Origin: Amoebophrya sp. A120
Lineage: Eukaryota; Sar; Dinophyceae; Syndiniales; Amoebophryaceae
Length of the DNA: 64,000 nt
Direction of reading: 5' to 3'
NCBI GenBank assembly: GCA_905178155.1
Contig: CAJINV010000001.1
Location: forward strand, 14,818,142-14,882,141
The position numbers and the translations under genes were made by a program. Positions 41,748-53,784 of this stretch are shown here, piece after piece (the stretch's first letter is position 1; the number at the start of each line of letters is the position of its first letter). The notes under the pieces were generated by a model, which did no database searches, had not been told where the DNA came from, and was given only the letters and a program-made list of their open reading frames with translations.

Positions 41748-44700
41748 TCAGGAACAACTATCTGAAAGAACCGAATTTGCTTTTTTTGAGCTGTCTGATA
41801 ATGTTAATGCTGCAGCTAGTGTTACGTGCAATGACGTTTTGACAAACCAAGTTAATAGTAGCAAATTGAATATACGTTCCACGCCAGTTCTGCTCCTGTT
41901 GACGCTGTCCGTCAAGGCTGCGCTGGTTGTAACTTTCCGCGCCAAGTGAACCTTCATTTGCGACTGCAGTAGTTCCGTAGCAAAGTGGATGCCGACGTAC
42001 CCCTTCAGGTGCCGCACCACGGCGTGCAGGCAACGCTCCGGGTCCTGGGCCACTGCGGTCGTAAAGCTGGACGAATTGGCAAACTGCACCATTTTTTCGA
42101 GTTTGCTCACGATCACACCTACCGCGTCCTCTTTTTGTTTCCACTTCCTTCGCTCATCCACCGCTTTCCGCGACGCGCGGCCCCGCCCAGCGGCTTGGAG
42201 TCTGATGAGTCAAGAAGTTATTAAACTACGTTTAGATATTGTTTCAACTTGCACTTGCGACGCAACAAAATTATCTGATCTAACGGAAAAATCCACGTAT
42301 GAACCCTACAATCGCTATCGCATTCGCAATCTTACGAAAAACGAATTCAAAGTGTACTTGATTGCTGCGGCCTGTATATCTGCATAGTTGGAAATATTGC
42401 GAAACGCGTAGGCACAGACAACACTTTCCAGCGTGTGGGTCAAGATACTGAGCTGCTGGAACGTGAACTTGCTGGTGCCACTTCTGCGAGTCGCGCCGGA
42501 GGACGACGAGGCTGCCTGTTCCGGTGTGCTGTCGTGAGCTGCAGAGCTGCTACTCGAGGACGAGGAGCTCGACGAACCCATACTGCTTGACGGACCAGGA
42601 GCCGGATTCTTTGGAGTCAACTCCATGGGCTCCTCGCTTTCTTGCTCGGGATCCTCCCGCAACGAGGGCATGCTCAAGGGCCCAGATTTGCTCCCGCGCA
42701 TCGTGCCGCCCTCTTCTCCGCCACCAGATCTGCAGTTCAAATTCGATGTCCATTTCAAAAGTAGTGTTGAGTGCCACTAATTCACCATGGATATAGAAGC
42801 ACGGAAAAAAAAAGTGAAAACGAGGAAAATGAATCGAAAAAAGCAGAAAAGACCTTGCCGCCATCATGTTTCGCATCATCTCCATACGCTCGGAAAGGAA
42901 AATTTCGCCACAGGGATGGTTTGACAGTGCGGACTTCATGCGCGTCTTTTCCAGTTCGCCTTCCAGCTGACGAATCACGTCGGTCCGCTCCTCAATCATC
43001 CGAATGTAGGCGTGCGCGACCATGCGCGCCTCGGCGAGCTTGGAAATGGACTTGCGTAGCTCCGAGTCCTGCGTCTGCACGTACTGCTGGATCTGTTTTG
43101 ACAAAAAAGTAAAAGCGTCCTAAGAAATGCATGTGTATGATACTTCTCTCCTGTATCGGATCATGCGAAGTAAACATGATGATACACTGTCCCATCGGGA
43201 TCATCAATCGACTTTCGCGTTGTGCTCGCAGTGGTATTTTTTGCGAATAAAACACTAATAATTTCATCTCTGTACCGTCATCGAAGCCAGCTCCGAAGTG
43301 CTTTTGCTTTTTGTCATACCTCCGGACGGGCCAGAGTTGCTAGGCCCCGACTTGCCACTACTTCCTCGTGGACTCAGGGTTCGGCTCTCCCGGGCAGGGG
43401 GTTCTTCCTGCGGCTGCTCCGGTGGAGCGTCCATGTCCGGAATCTCGATGCTCAGGCCGACCTGCAAAAGTAAAGGCGATGAAAGGTGTGTCTCTAACTG
43501 GCTTGCTACTGCAACTGCTCTTCCCGTGAGGCTCAGACACTAGCAAATGCGGTGCCAGTGTGGAAATCGTGCATCATAATCAGCGCCATCGGGATGGATG
43601 AATGAATGCGGAATAAATTTTGCTTATCGCATCCTATCACAATCAGAGAAAAATCCATTGGTCCTCTTACGTCGGCACAGCTCTTCCCACAGTCTTGCAG
43701 TAAATGTTTGATCCCGAGTTTTGCCTTTGTCGCCTCCTGCTTGTATTCCCAAACGAGTTTCCGGGCTTCCATTAGCTCGTTCAGCAGATCTCGCTTCTGT
43801 GCGTTGCGCTCTTTCAGCCGTTCTTTCAGCGTCGCAACACTGGTCTCGAGCTCCCTTATCTCTTGTCTGCCCTCGTCGTCCGTCGAGCTCCTGGACTTTG
43901 CTCGAGAACGCTCCTCCGCGTCGCCGGAGCCGGATGCAGATTCAGTTTGGTTCCCCGGCCTGTCTTGTCGCGGCCCGAGGTCCACGAGAGCGCCCTGCTC
44001 GGCCTTACCCAGCGCTTCAGCGTCTGAGAGAAAGGTTTTAATTTCATTTGTCCGCAAGACTCATTATTTCAAACTTAAAGCGACAACGTACGAGCGAGTC
44101 CTTATTTTGACCTTGTGTAAGAGAAACAGAACGAAAGCAATCAAACGCAAAGAAACCATCAATACGTTTTTTCTCGGCCTCCTCCTCTAGCGCCATCAGT
44201 TCCCGCAACAGATCTTCTTTCGACTTCATCGAACAAAAAAAGAAGTAAGAACGTGTGACGACATTGATTGAGTTCGACGCAGTCAGAGTAGACCAACGCT
44301 AGCTATTTCAACATTGCCTTGTCAAACATGTATGTAAACTGACATTGCTCTAGCTCTCTCTGATAATGCAAGAAAGTCACACAATCCTGACCCTGAGAAC
44401 GTTTCGTGTGATAAATTTTCCGCCGTGCTGCGGCGGAGCTGTGGATGAGGAGGATGGCGTAGCTTCGTCGGCAGCACCAGCGCTGGCTTCCGCGTCGTCC
44501 GTGCTGTAGAGGAACCTGGTGAACGAAATATCTTATTTCAGGAGCCATACTAGAAGGAGGAGTAAGGATTCCGGCATTAGAATTAGATTGCGTTTATTTC
44601 GATGCATCAGAAACTGAACTTTCGTATTTTTTACTGTTCTACCTGCCCTGCAGTGCTTCTTCGGTAATCGTTGGCAGCTCCACTCCTGGCTGGCCCCCTT

Positions 44701-44857
44701 CCACCTCCTCCTCTGCCGTTTGCGGTCGACTGTCCTCTCCCGCATCTGTAGTCGCGGTGTCGGGGCGATTCTTATCGTCGTCCTCGTCAAACAGGCCCTC
44801 CTTGCTCCCCGCATCGGAGGGCGTTCGCTCGCCGTCCCGCCGCTCGGCCGCTATCAT
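41748..44857 (-). CDS. Coiled-coil protein with an IQ motif, eight exons
   Basis: Exons 44857-44643, 44515-44392, 44223-44166, 44023-43671, 43461-43276, 43092-42854, 42729-42358 and 42201-41748, with consistent phases, give 666 aa. Most introns are GT-AG. The end of exon 2 and the weak acceptor of exon 3 (GATGAAG) are the least certain. The N-terminus is acidic; a coiled coil follows (EIRELETSVATLKERLKERNAQKRDLLNEL...) and another (IQQYVQTQDSELRKSISKLAEARM). A single IQ motif, AAAIKLQAAGRGRASRKAV, is created across the exon 7/8 junction and supports that splice; it would bind calmodulin or centrin. The last 60 residues look less like coding sequence, so the true end may differ. It is probably cytoskeletal, for example associated with basal bodies or flagella. 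Confidence 0.75.
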
Positions 44858-45527
44858 ACTAGCTTCAGTTCTTTGCTCGGAAAGTTGTTCTCGAACAAAT
44901 CACACTATGGCCAGTCCTGCGGCATCCAGCCCATGAATATGAAAATGAATTACTTATGATATTTTCGTGGATTCAGAATTTCAAGAACAGGTGCAGCTTC
45001 GCAGCTTGTTCTACGTGCATACACTTCGTAAGCTACTTTACCTCTTGCAGAAGTTCCAGAAGTTCTGGTGTCGACAACATGTTGTCGGCACATTAGCGAT
45101 GAGTCACGATATCTGCATCGCGTCAATCCGAGACAAGTGCATCGAAATGCCAATCCGCAGTTTTTTGTCATGCCCCCAGTGTCGGCTCTTGCTCTCATGG
45201 ACATATTTTCCGGTACTTTTTTTTCCTCCTGCGTTCGCTCACGATGAATTTCGACGAATCAGCGCGTCGCGGCCCAATTTGACTCTCACTCTCTACAGCT
45301 ATTCACTTCGACACTCCAACCAAACTCGTATGGCGTAAACGAATAGCTGACACCACAGGCACAGGCAACGATTTTGGGTTTGCAGAAAATTATACGGAAG
45401 CAAGTCTAGAATTGAACGACAGTGTTTGTTTCGTTTTCCGTCCGAACAAGCACTGCCGTCCCGTTTTGCAGCCTAGGAACCGCTCGCGCTTCCTTTTCTT
45501 GATTCGCGACGAGGAAGATGTTACAAA
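44858..45527. other. Intergenic region
   Basis: No supported gene; ordinary AT-balanced spacer. Confidence 0.6.
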
Positions 45528-45977
45528 TCAATCGAGCTTAACGCCTTCGTTGACTTTCGCGACAAAGTCGGCCCTGCCAGATCTTAAATACGCACTGTAC
45601 ACGACGAAAACCACTACGCAGGTCGGCAGTGTCCACCAAGAAGCGAACCCAGCGTCTTCTGTTGAACCAGAGTTGCTATCCGCATCCCAAAGGTGGCGCT
45701 GGCGTAGAATGCCGGGAACCGATCCCAAGAAGTCCTCCACGTGGTCCGTGAAGAGAAACAGGACAATGGGGCCTATGCAAACGAGCGCAATCGCCAAGCT
45801 TTCCAGCAGCGTCTTTGCGAGTAAGCACGTGGTCTTCTTCTGACCGAAGATTTGCCTCAGCCGTGCCGCAAACCCGAAAGAAGTCGCATCGTCTGCGTTT
45901 GTCGGTGGCGCCGTACCGAAAGGGGCAGTAGTTGCTGGAACTTTGCTTTTTCCGTCCGGGGAAAGAACGGAAGCCAT
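45528..45977 (-). CDS. Small two-pass membrane protein
   Basis: A single exon of 149 codons. The Met at 45977 (MASVLSPDGKSKV) was preferred over an upstream Met in an Arg-rich context. The first helix is LLESLAIALVCIGPIVLFLF at about 55-75, then an acidic loop DHVEDFLGSVPG, and the second helix is WWTLPTCVVVFVVYSAYL near 115-132. The C-terminus is short and soluble. The family is not recognised. It may be an organellar or ER membrane protein. Confidence is moderate because the gene is short, but hydropathy and codon pattern fit. Confidence 0.62.
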   Translation of the reverse strand: MASVLSPDGKSKVPATTAPFGTAPPTNADDATSFGFAARLRQIFGQKKTTCLLAKTLLESLAIALVCIGPIVLFLFTDHVEDFLGSVPGILRQRHLWDADSNSGSTEDAGFASWWTLPTCVVVFVVYSAYLRSGRADFVAKVNEGVKLD

Positions 45978-47041
45978 CTTGTGATGCTGAGGCGGAGTTG
46001 CAAATATTGACGGAGGAAGGCTCTTTCTGCGTCTGCGAAGTCTCAAGTTTGCTCTTGCGGTTCAGCATGACAGACCCTCTCTTTCTTCTTGCGTTTGAGT
46101 TTGATTTCGGGTACCTGCAACAAACAAACAGAATGTCGGCTCTATGGACACAGAGGCTTGCACATGTCAGCTCTTGCTTTTTTCTTTGCTTTATGGTTTT
46201 CCTCTTGTTGCGACTACAACAGAAAGTGGGATTCTCAAAGTTTTTTCGTTGCGACAAAAGATTTTCAATGTTTTTACGTATGGCTACTTATTGTTGGGTC
46301 ACGGTTGATAGTGATGATGGAAACAGCGCGGTCTGAGTTGGTTTAGGAAGGAAAAGAATCTTCTTCTTCCTTCTTTTGCGTTGATCCAGGCCCACGTCTA
46401 ATTTTATTGCGCTTCCAATTTCATGTAGTCCGTGTCTGTTTCAATTCATAAAAATATCACTTGAAATTACAGATGCAGGTGGGTCGAGTAATCGGCAGAT
46501 ACGTATCAAGATGGTGTAGCGGCTGAATCGGGTAGGCGTTAGCAAACTGAAAGATATTTCGTGCTTCTCATCAAAATCTCAGGTAATGGTAAATCGTGAT
46601 AAAAAACACCGTAAAACTCCATTGGATTTGGTAGATTGTATACATCTGCGCGAAATAGAACTACTACACATTCTCATTCCGAAACTCCTTTTACAACAAA
46701 TGAAACAGATACGGTGCTGACATACTTACATGATTTTTACAGCTGCTAGAATGCGGAGTAATTTTGCATGGAGTACATTTCGGCAAAGGCACTACGCGTT
46801 TTCTTCTTCTTTGCGGATTCTGGATTCTGTTGCTTCGGGGCGAACCGGTTCGACACAACAACGGGAATCGCGGGTGGCTGGGGGAGTGTGCCTGAAGAAA
46901 GTTTTAGTTGATGTAGTTTGTGAGTATTGCAACAGAAACGGAGAGTCAGACAGTGCGACGTTTGAAGATCACTGGAAAGGACGGGGACACACCGGGAGTG
47001 CAAAAACAACAAAAACGCGCAGGCAAAATCAGACACCGGCA
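45978..47041. other. Intergenic region
   Basis: No supported gene. A plus-strand frame of 197 codons (46730-47323) is the shadow of the coiled-coil gene's last exon and intron and is rejected. Confidence 0.6.
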
Positions 47042-50000
47042 TCAAGAATCAATAGTACGATGAATCTGCTCGTTAAATTTGACGGTTTCCTCACTTTTGG
47101 CGGAGGAGATGCTGGACCTCGGGGTCTTCTGTCCATCCTCATCGTCCGAGATTTCTTTCACCTAAAATGGGATTTTGATGTGCTTTGCAATTTTGATTTT
47201 CATCCTCGGCAAAGCGTCAAACGATCAAGGAAGAGAGAGACCACGCCGCTCCCAGAGGAGCCTCCACACCATCACTTTATCCTAGTACCTGGACTTCGTA
47301 ATCATCGGCCGCCTCTTTGTTGACGTGCAGATGCAACTTGACGCTGTCGACGGCTCCCTTGATTCGCAGATTTTCCAATTGCAGCTCGTACTCGCGCCGC
47401 ATGTGCTCGATTTGCTGCTCCTGCTTTTGCACCTGGAACCGTAGCTCGGTAAGCTCTTTGTTCTTCTCCGAGTTGTCGGACCGCAAAACTTCCAGCTCGG
47501 TCTGACGTTGTTTTTGTATTGAAAATCGTTCGCTGACCACTGCTCTTGCTTTGCTATAGGTAGTGCCTGCCCTACTTCCGGCTTGCGGAGTGCCAGTGCG
47601 TCATGTGTAATGTGAAGCATGGACTAGAGATGCTTCTTTCTAAATACGCAACAGGTTCGTATTTCCAAGAATATTACCTTGCCACTTTGTATTTCCTGCC
47701 CGAACTTGGCTTCGCACTCCTGGACAATTGACCGTGCCGCTTTCTCAACGTTTTCCCGCTCGTCTTGCAGCGTCTTTGCCTCCTTCAGCAACGATTTCTC
47801 CGCTTGCTTCACGTCCTTGAGCTGAGAACGAGCGCAGTTTGATTTTTTTTTTTTGGCAATATTTATTAGCCCTTCATGGGAGCCCTTTTGTTTTGAGCAT
47901 GAGCCTTGTACGACGATAACTTCCGCAAGCTACACCAACACAAACAAACAGTGGACAAAACCACCTCGTTGTAGTACCTCGTCTTCACTTGCCCGCAACC
48001 GCTCTTCCGTGCGCGCTACCTGTTCCGTGAGGTCACGCACCTGCTTTTTTAGGTGATCACACTTCGTTTCCATGCGCTTTTTTGCGGTGGAGTGGTCCGC
48101 CTTCATCTCCTTCTGGATGTATTGAAAAGCCTGCTCCGCCTGCTGCGCTTGCAAACGGAACCGCTCCACCTCGGATTTCAAGTTCTTCGTGATGGACTTC
48201 TGCTCGTCAAGCTTTTCCAAAGCCTCCTCGTAAGCCCCCTCCAACTTCACTTGCTGTTTTTGATTTTTATGTATGATAGATTCAACTTGATGAATGCGTT
48301 CATCCAGCACACTCGGGGCCTTTTCATAGAAGTAGATTCTGCACATTGACAAACAGCCGCACATGAAAGTTGTACTTACATACCTCGCCCTCCTTGAAAG
48401 TTAGGAGCTCGGCTCTGCGCTGACGGTACTCCTCTGTGCTTTCAATCAGCATTTCGAGCTCGCCGATTTGGTTCAGCAACGCGCCGTGCCTCACGTCCGC
48501 TGGATAGGGTTTTCGTTTGGTTTGTTCAACATGAGCATCAATTTACGTCCTGCAGCAAAAAGAACAAGCTAGTGGCTATTTGAATTCGTGCACGAGTGCT
48601 AAGGAACGCGACAAAAAAAACTGTATAAAAACATCAACATGATGCGAATATGAATAAGTACTTTCTTTATGAAGCTCCTTGAACTTCCTCGCCCACTGTC
48701 GGTGTATCTTGGCTACTATCCGCTTGTGTTCCTCCTGGTATTTCCGACTAGTATGGGCGCAAAATCCGAAGCCAAGTCAGGAAAGCTATTGAAAATCAAT
48801 GCCAAGCTCGAGCAAATGCAAACTTCAGCTCGATTGCTACTTTTGCTGTGTGCAAAATTCTGACTAGACCCCCGGCTTTACTCTTGATAACTATTTTCGA
48901 ATATGTTGTCCGTCAGCTCAACCTGATATTGTTTTGATATTCGCTGACGAGGAGAAAAATGAGGTCAACAGTACGTCGATGTTGATGAATCTTTCTTTTT
49001 ACAAAAAAATCTAATATGCCGCTCACACAGGTACAACTTGTTACCTCAAACTTGTCCGCCCCCTCCACACTCTTCGACGCGGAGGGGCTGTCGTCGAGGG
49101 AATCTGACTCAGAATCGTCGTCCCGTTGCAGGAGGTTGTTGGACTTGGTAAGCGAGTTGTGGCGTCTCTGGTAGAAATTCTTCTCTTCCCGGTCGAATGC
49201 TTCCACCTTCTTCTTCCAGTCTTTCGGTATTGCGCTACTGCTCGACGAGCTCGAGGGAAGATTTTGCCCCACGTTGACCAACGTTCCCGCTGAGGGATCA
49301 AAGGAGGAAACAACACCATTTTTCGGCTGGTAAGACGATGATGTTGTAGTTGCACCACCAGCACGGTTGACGTTTTTCCGTGCTGCCGGCTGCTTCTTGT
49401 CCATTTTGCTGAGCAAGCTTTTGATGTCCTCCACGCGGCATTCGTCTTCCTGTTTTTCCCGCTTTTTCGCGGAGGAGGAGGGTATTCTGGATTTAGGCTT
49501 TTGGATCTTCACTGGCGTGACCTTCAGTACCGGTTTCACGGACTTAGATTCTTCCTCCTCGCTGCTGTAGTCCTGGGCCGGCTCTTTCACCGGCGTCGCT
49601 CTGCTCTCGCGACTCGTCCGAGCGGAGGACTTGATGTGGCTCACGCTCCTGCTGCTCTCGGCCTCGTCCACGTGGTCGTGTATCATGCTGGGTTGTTCCT
49701 TATGATCCTTTTTCCGCGACGAAGGAGCGTAATTCGCGCCACTGCTCGTCGCCACCGGAGAGGCCTTGTTCGCGTTTTTTTCGTTCGAAAACGAGTGTGC
49801 CATGCGCCAAAACTGCTTCTTCCGCGAACTGGACGGGTAGTTGTAGTCATCATCGTTCTCTTCATCCCCCACCAGATCGATCTTTTTCGGGTACTTACTA
49901 CTTTTCGCAGCGGACGCCGGCTTGTGTTTTGGTACCGCGCTGGAGACCCGCGAGGCGGACATGGATCCGGTGTTGCGACTGGCCGAACTGCTGGCACTGC

Positions 50001-50157
50001 TGGATTGCGAACCGGACAATTTTGCGCTGCTCCCGACTTGCGACGCGCTCGCGGCACGCTGGTACTGCTCCAATTTTTGCCGAAAGTGGCCGCGCTGTGG
50101 CAGGTCATTCTCGTCGACTTCTGCCGAGCTGCGCCCGAGGCTCGGGGAAGAAGGCAT
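47042..50157 (-). CDS. Long coiled-coil protein, seven exons
   Basis: Exons 50157-49045, 48734-48662, 48499-48384, 48253-47978, 47821-47678, 47501-47289 and 47161-47042, all GT-AG with matching phases, total 2055 nt (684 aa). The N-terminal 370 residues (exon 1) are Ser-rich and basic, with several Lys/Arg clusters and phospho-type SSEEEES and DDDSESDSLDDS patches. From KFEEEHKRIVAKIHRQW onward nearly everything is coiled coil with heptads (EGAYEEALEKLDEQKSI..., EQVARTEERLRASEDE, EIEHMRREYELQLENL-type), ending in a short acidic tail FNEQIHRTIDS. No motor or membrane segment. Centrosomal, basal-body or flagellar scaffolds have this build; a specific family cannot be named. The acceptor of exon 2 (AATACCAG) was chosen because it alone keeps the frame. 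Confidence 0.82.
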
Positions 50158-50924
50158 ATTGGAATGATTCCTTGGATCTACAGGCTGCTCAGAAGATGCA
50201 AACTGAGAACACCAATGGTGCGGGGAGGTGGTGACGCGGCTACCACGTGACTCAGTGCAATTGCGGTAGATAATGCAAATACGTTATTTCCGTGGTTGAA
50301 GAGAACAACTACAGATCAACAAGGCTTGTTCTCTGAAACTTGCAATAGGGATCTTCATCTTGGTCTACTTTCTCACCTCTCGACCGAAATCCTAGATTCA
50401 GACATGTCAGCAGGAAGAACAGGGAAGATGTGCGTTGTTTAGTGCATTAATTAGGCGAAGGAAAATGAAACACTAACATCGAGGACTTTTTTAGGTTTTC
50501 TCCCAGACGAAACACACACTCTCTCCGTCCGGCCATCTTGCTCAGACGATGGTGCAAATCGACGCAACACATAATCACAAACGAACGAGCGACGCCCCGT
50601 AATTACAGCGGCGAATGTCACGACGTACTAGAAGTTGCGAGAGTTGACTTTGCAGTTTCTCTTTCTGCTTCAATTATATCCATTTGTTCTATGTCGACAA
50701 GTAGTCGTGATGGATTGATCATATTATGGGACGACGGCACGAAACTTTGCTTTAAAAAGTACGATGCAGGAGACTCAGTCATGCAGATGTATGGAAACTC
50801 AAACTGATCAAAGAAGCAAGTGCACGACAGTGAGTGGGTACTTACAACTAGACCTTCCGGAATCGAGCAAGCACGCTGCGTGAACCGCTCTAGGAGATGA
50901 TGTTGCTGCAGCAGCCTTCTTCGA
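50158..50924. other. Intergenic region
   Basis: No supported gene. The lower part (50618-50924) carries the 3' flank of the following gene; an ORF there is read-through in the wrong frame. Confidence 0.55.
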
Positions 50925-53041
50925 TTAGCTGGAAATAGTACTCTCGGCGTCGGTGGTGCTTTTGCTGGAACCTGAAGGCACGACGGACTCTTTCGGCACT
51001 TCCTTGGACTCTTTCCGCGCTTTCGCAAAGGCCTCCCGCACAACCAAAATTTTCGCCGCAAGCTCTGTGCGGAACGCCGCGAAATTCGGCTTCTCTGCAG
51101 CCGGCGCAAACGTGGTTCGAATTTTCTCATCGATGGTGGCCTCGCTTGTGGAGCTGAACGTTCATTATTTGCACAGGACCAATACTCTGCAGTCAGAGGA
51201 CGTCTAGTAGACAAAGAGCTCCATGTCCATTTGCACCCAAACGAAAGTATCACTATCAGTATCACTGAAAACAAGAAACAAAAAACTAGCTTTGAATATG
51301 TGCTGTTACCTCGTACTGAATAATATCGCGTTGAGAAAACTGCTCTGCTATTGCACAAAAGCTGTATCACTGTATCGCTCTTTCCTCGTTTATCTCGCAT
51401 GCAGAGCCGCGTGGCATCGACACATCCTCAGCGTCGGTCAATACCGGATACCGAGGACGAGAGAAACTGCCATGCCTAGGAAGGAAGGAATTCTGAATCT
51501 GAAAGCAACTTCACAGTGATTCACCGTTTTCTATCTTGGATATCTGTCCATCCTCCTGCAATGCTGCGTCTAATGAGCCACTGTCGTCAACGCCAAAGAG
51601 TTTTGGAACCTGGTGTTGCGCAGGATATCAACATCATGTGTCGAAAAAGAACATTGACCCGTAGTCGCGATCAGGAGGGGCATGGGCAACATACAATATT
51701 TTGTTTTTAATAACTAAACGTACTTTAAATATTCTTCCGTACCTCCTCCATGAGCCACATTTCGACTTCGCTTCGTAACCTCAGGCTTGTGACGCTCAGC
51801 CGTCGTTCCCCCTGTGTGTTGATGATCTAATAGGTTGCTAGCTCTAGAGGCTTAGGCAAAGAGTGTCTTCTACGAAGGTGGTCCACCAAGCAAACTAGCC
51901 GGTTCGGGGCGCGCGTTTCTTGTCTTCTGCTCTTGTCATCAAACCGTCAAGTTGTAAAATCGCAGTGGCTGCGTTTGCAGCATGCCGAAAAAGCGCGGGC
52001 GCATGACCTGGCATGCAGTAAGACCGACTGGGCGGCGGACGGAGATTGGGCCGGTGGTGGGCAAAACGAGGTGGCCTCTCTCGTCCTCAGGCGCGATTAG
52101 GCACTTCATCTTCTAGTATCACACGCACTTCCATGTGCAAATAATGACGAAACAGTCAAAGCCAACCCGTAGTTTTCAACATTACCGCCAGATATTTCTT
52201 GTCGTTTATTGACGCCCCGTCCCCGGCCTGCAGTGCGTCCGCGTGCAGACTGGGCCGTCGATCCTTTGAGGAAAGCCTTCCACCGCTGGTCTGCGCCTCT
52301 TGGGGAGACGATATTGTCGTCATTCTGTTCCACCAGCGCAGCAGCTAACTCCGAACGACGCGAAGGATAGTACACGCGTGCGCGTGGTGGAGGTGGACGG
52401 TCGCGATTTATTGCAAGCAGGCACAGGTCCAACGCCAACCAACTCCCACCACCTTGTCCCGCATAAGCCCCCAGCGCTGTTGAGCACCTAATAGTACCAC
52501 CGCACCATTGCGCGCGCTGTGCTGCGAGTTGTTGCTTAGTGCTGATGTCGAGACTGAGCAGCGTATGTATACTTTTCAAAGAAATACGATCAGCAAGTAA
52601 GTACGTAAGTGCGCCAGCTTTTGCAGCTGCTTGTATTTCGGCGTCAAGAAACACACCCTCCAAAAAGATCCTCTGAGGAGATCTAAACATGTTAGTCTGC
52701 TTTCTTTTTCAGAACACGGACCGCAAACGAAAAGAAAAAAACCCGATCTCTCGTGCAGGCCAAGCCTCCCCACTCACTGTCTCTCTCGACCTCGAAACCT
52801 GCCGCAGTCCTGGGCAAAAAAAATATCGGCGCCTTCCTGTAATATTTGGATCAGATTCAGAATTGTAAGTACTGATGAAAATAAATCAAAAAGCATTGAA
52901 TTGCTGCGCGACCATGGCAAAACAGGCGGAAAAGGCCGAACAGAAAAAGCGCCACGAGCATATTCGCAATGGCCTCTTTCACCAGCGGGCGCTGCAACCC
53001 GGTAGCCGTCACCTTTCTTATTCTTTTTGCGTTTGTGGTCT
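50925..53041 (-). CDS. Multi-exon protein with a transmembrane helix, 5' end unresolved
   Basis: The real frame is not the longest ORF in the region. A consistent chain of GT-AG exons is 53041-52873, 52836-52778, 52682-52605, 52487-52453, 52344-52186, 52112-52008, 51811-51743, 51609-51525, 51475-51445 and 51153-50925. Phases agree at all nine junctions and no stop appears in about 338 codons. A membrane helix ANMLVALFLFGLFRLF comes first. Then come FFLPRTAAGFEVERD, GSFWRVCFLTPKYKQLQKLAHL, RPSLHADALQAGDGASINDKKYLA, CLIAPEDERGHLVLPTTG, RRLSVTSLRLRSEVEMWLMEE, VPKLFGVDDSGSLDAALQED and a Lys/Glu-rich helical tail ending STISS. The protein is not recognised. The N-terminal exon or exons lie above 53041 (53050-53360 has hydrophobic frames) but could not be joined. 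Exons are 31-229 nt and introns mostly under 160 nt. Confidence 0.65.
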
Positions 53042-53784
53042 CTGTAATAATACGGGCTCATAATTCTGTTCGAGTAACTGCAATCTTTTTTGGAACATGC
53101 TTGACCGCAAGACAGGATACCACATATGAGATAGAGACTGAAATAAATGCATCTTTTTCTTTGTTCTGTCAGAGGTCGAAATAGAAGGAGGACAATCGAA
53201 AAGTAAAACGCCACCCATCGCAACGCTGAGAGCGCCACAGATGATGCCGCAAAACAATAAGTAATTATGGGGTTTGTAATGCTGTTCGAGATAAATCTTT
53301 TTCTTTTGGATATCGGGGGACAACAAAGACAAATGGAAAAGACACCACCTCATCGAGGAATTATAAAGCTTAGTCTGTAAGATGAATGAAAAAAGGGGGC
53401 GAGCAAATAGACGAGATAGTTTGAAAATATGAGAGCGCCGGGAAGGCGAGAAAGAGAATAGAAATACGATTACGAATTCGCTATTCGTTAATTCAGTGTC
53501 AATGTTGCGCTTCGTGGTCTATATTCTCGTTAGTCTCGGGGGGAAAAGGATCTTCAGTCAACAACAACAGCTGAGCAAAAGTACAATAAAGTGACTCCTG
53601 CTTCTACTTGCTTGTTAAAATGCTTTTGCTACACTCACTGTGTACAACCACTTGTACTTGTAAACGATAAAATCGCTCCCATAAAATTGTGATTGCTACC
53701 GAATTACACACAACTTCGTAGCTTCTGCTAAATCTCCGATAGCATACTAGCTTTAGTAATGGGAGACTTTAGACCACCTTCTTC
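53042..53784. other. Spacer, may contain 5' exons of the preceding gene
   Basis: Hydrophobic minus-strand frames at 53050-53360 may be N-terminal exons of the gene at 50925-53041, but no junction could be fixed. From 53360 to 53784 nothing is seen. Confidence 0.4.

Noticed and set aside
46730-47323. Plus-strand ORF of 197 codons
   Set aside because: It is antisense to the last exon and intron of the coiled-coil gene, whose heptads and splice sites are convincing.
52106-52690. Minus-strand ORF of 194 codons
   Set aside because: It crosses good splice sites of the ten-exon model and is in a different frame from the exons that join cleanly at both ends.
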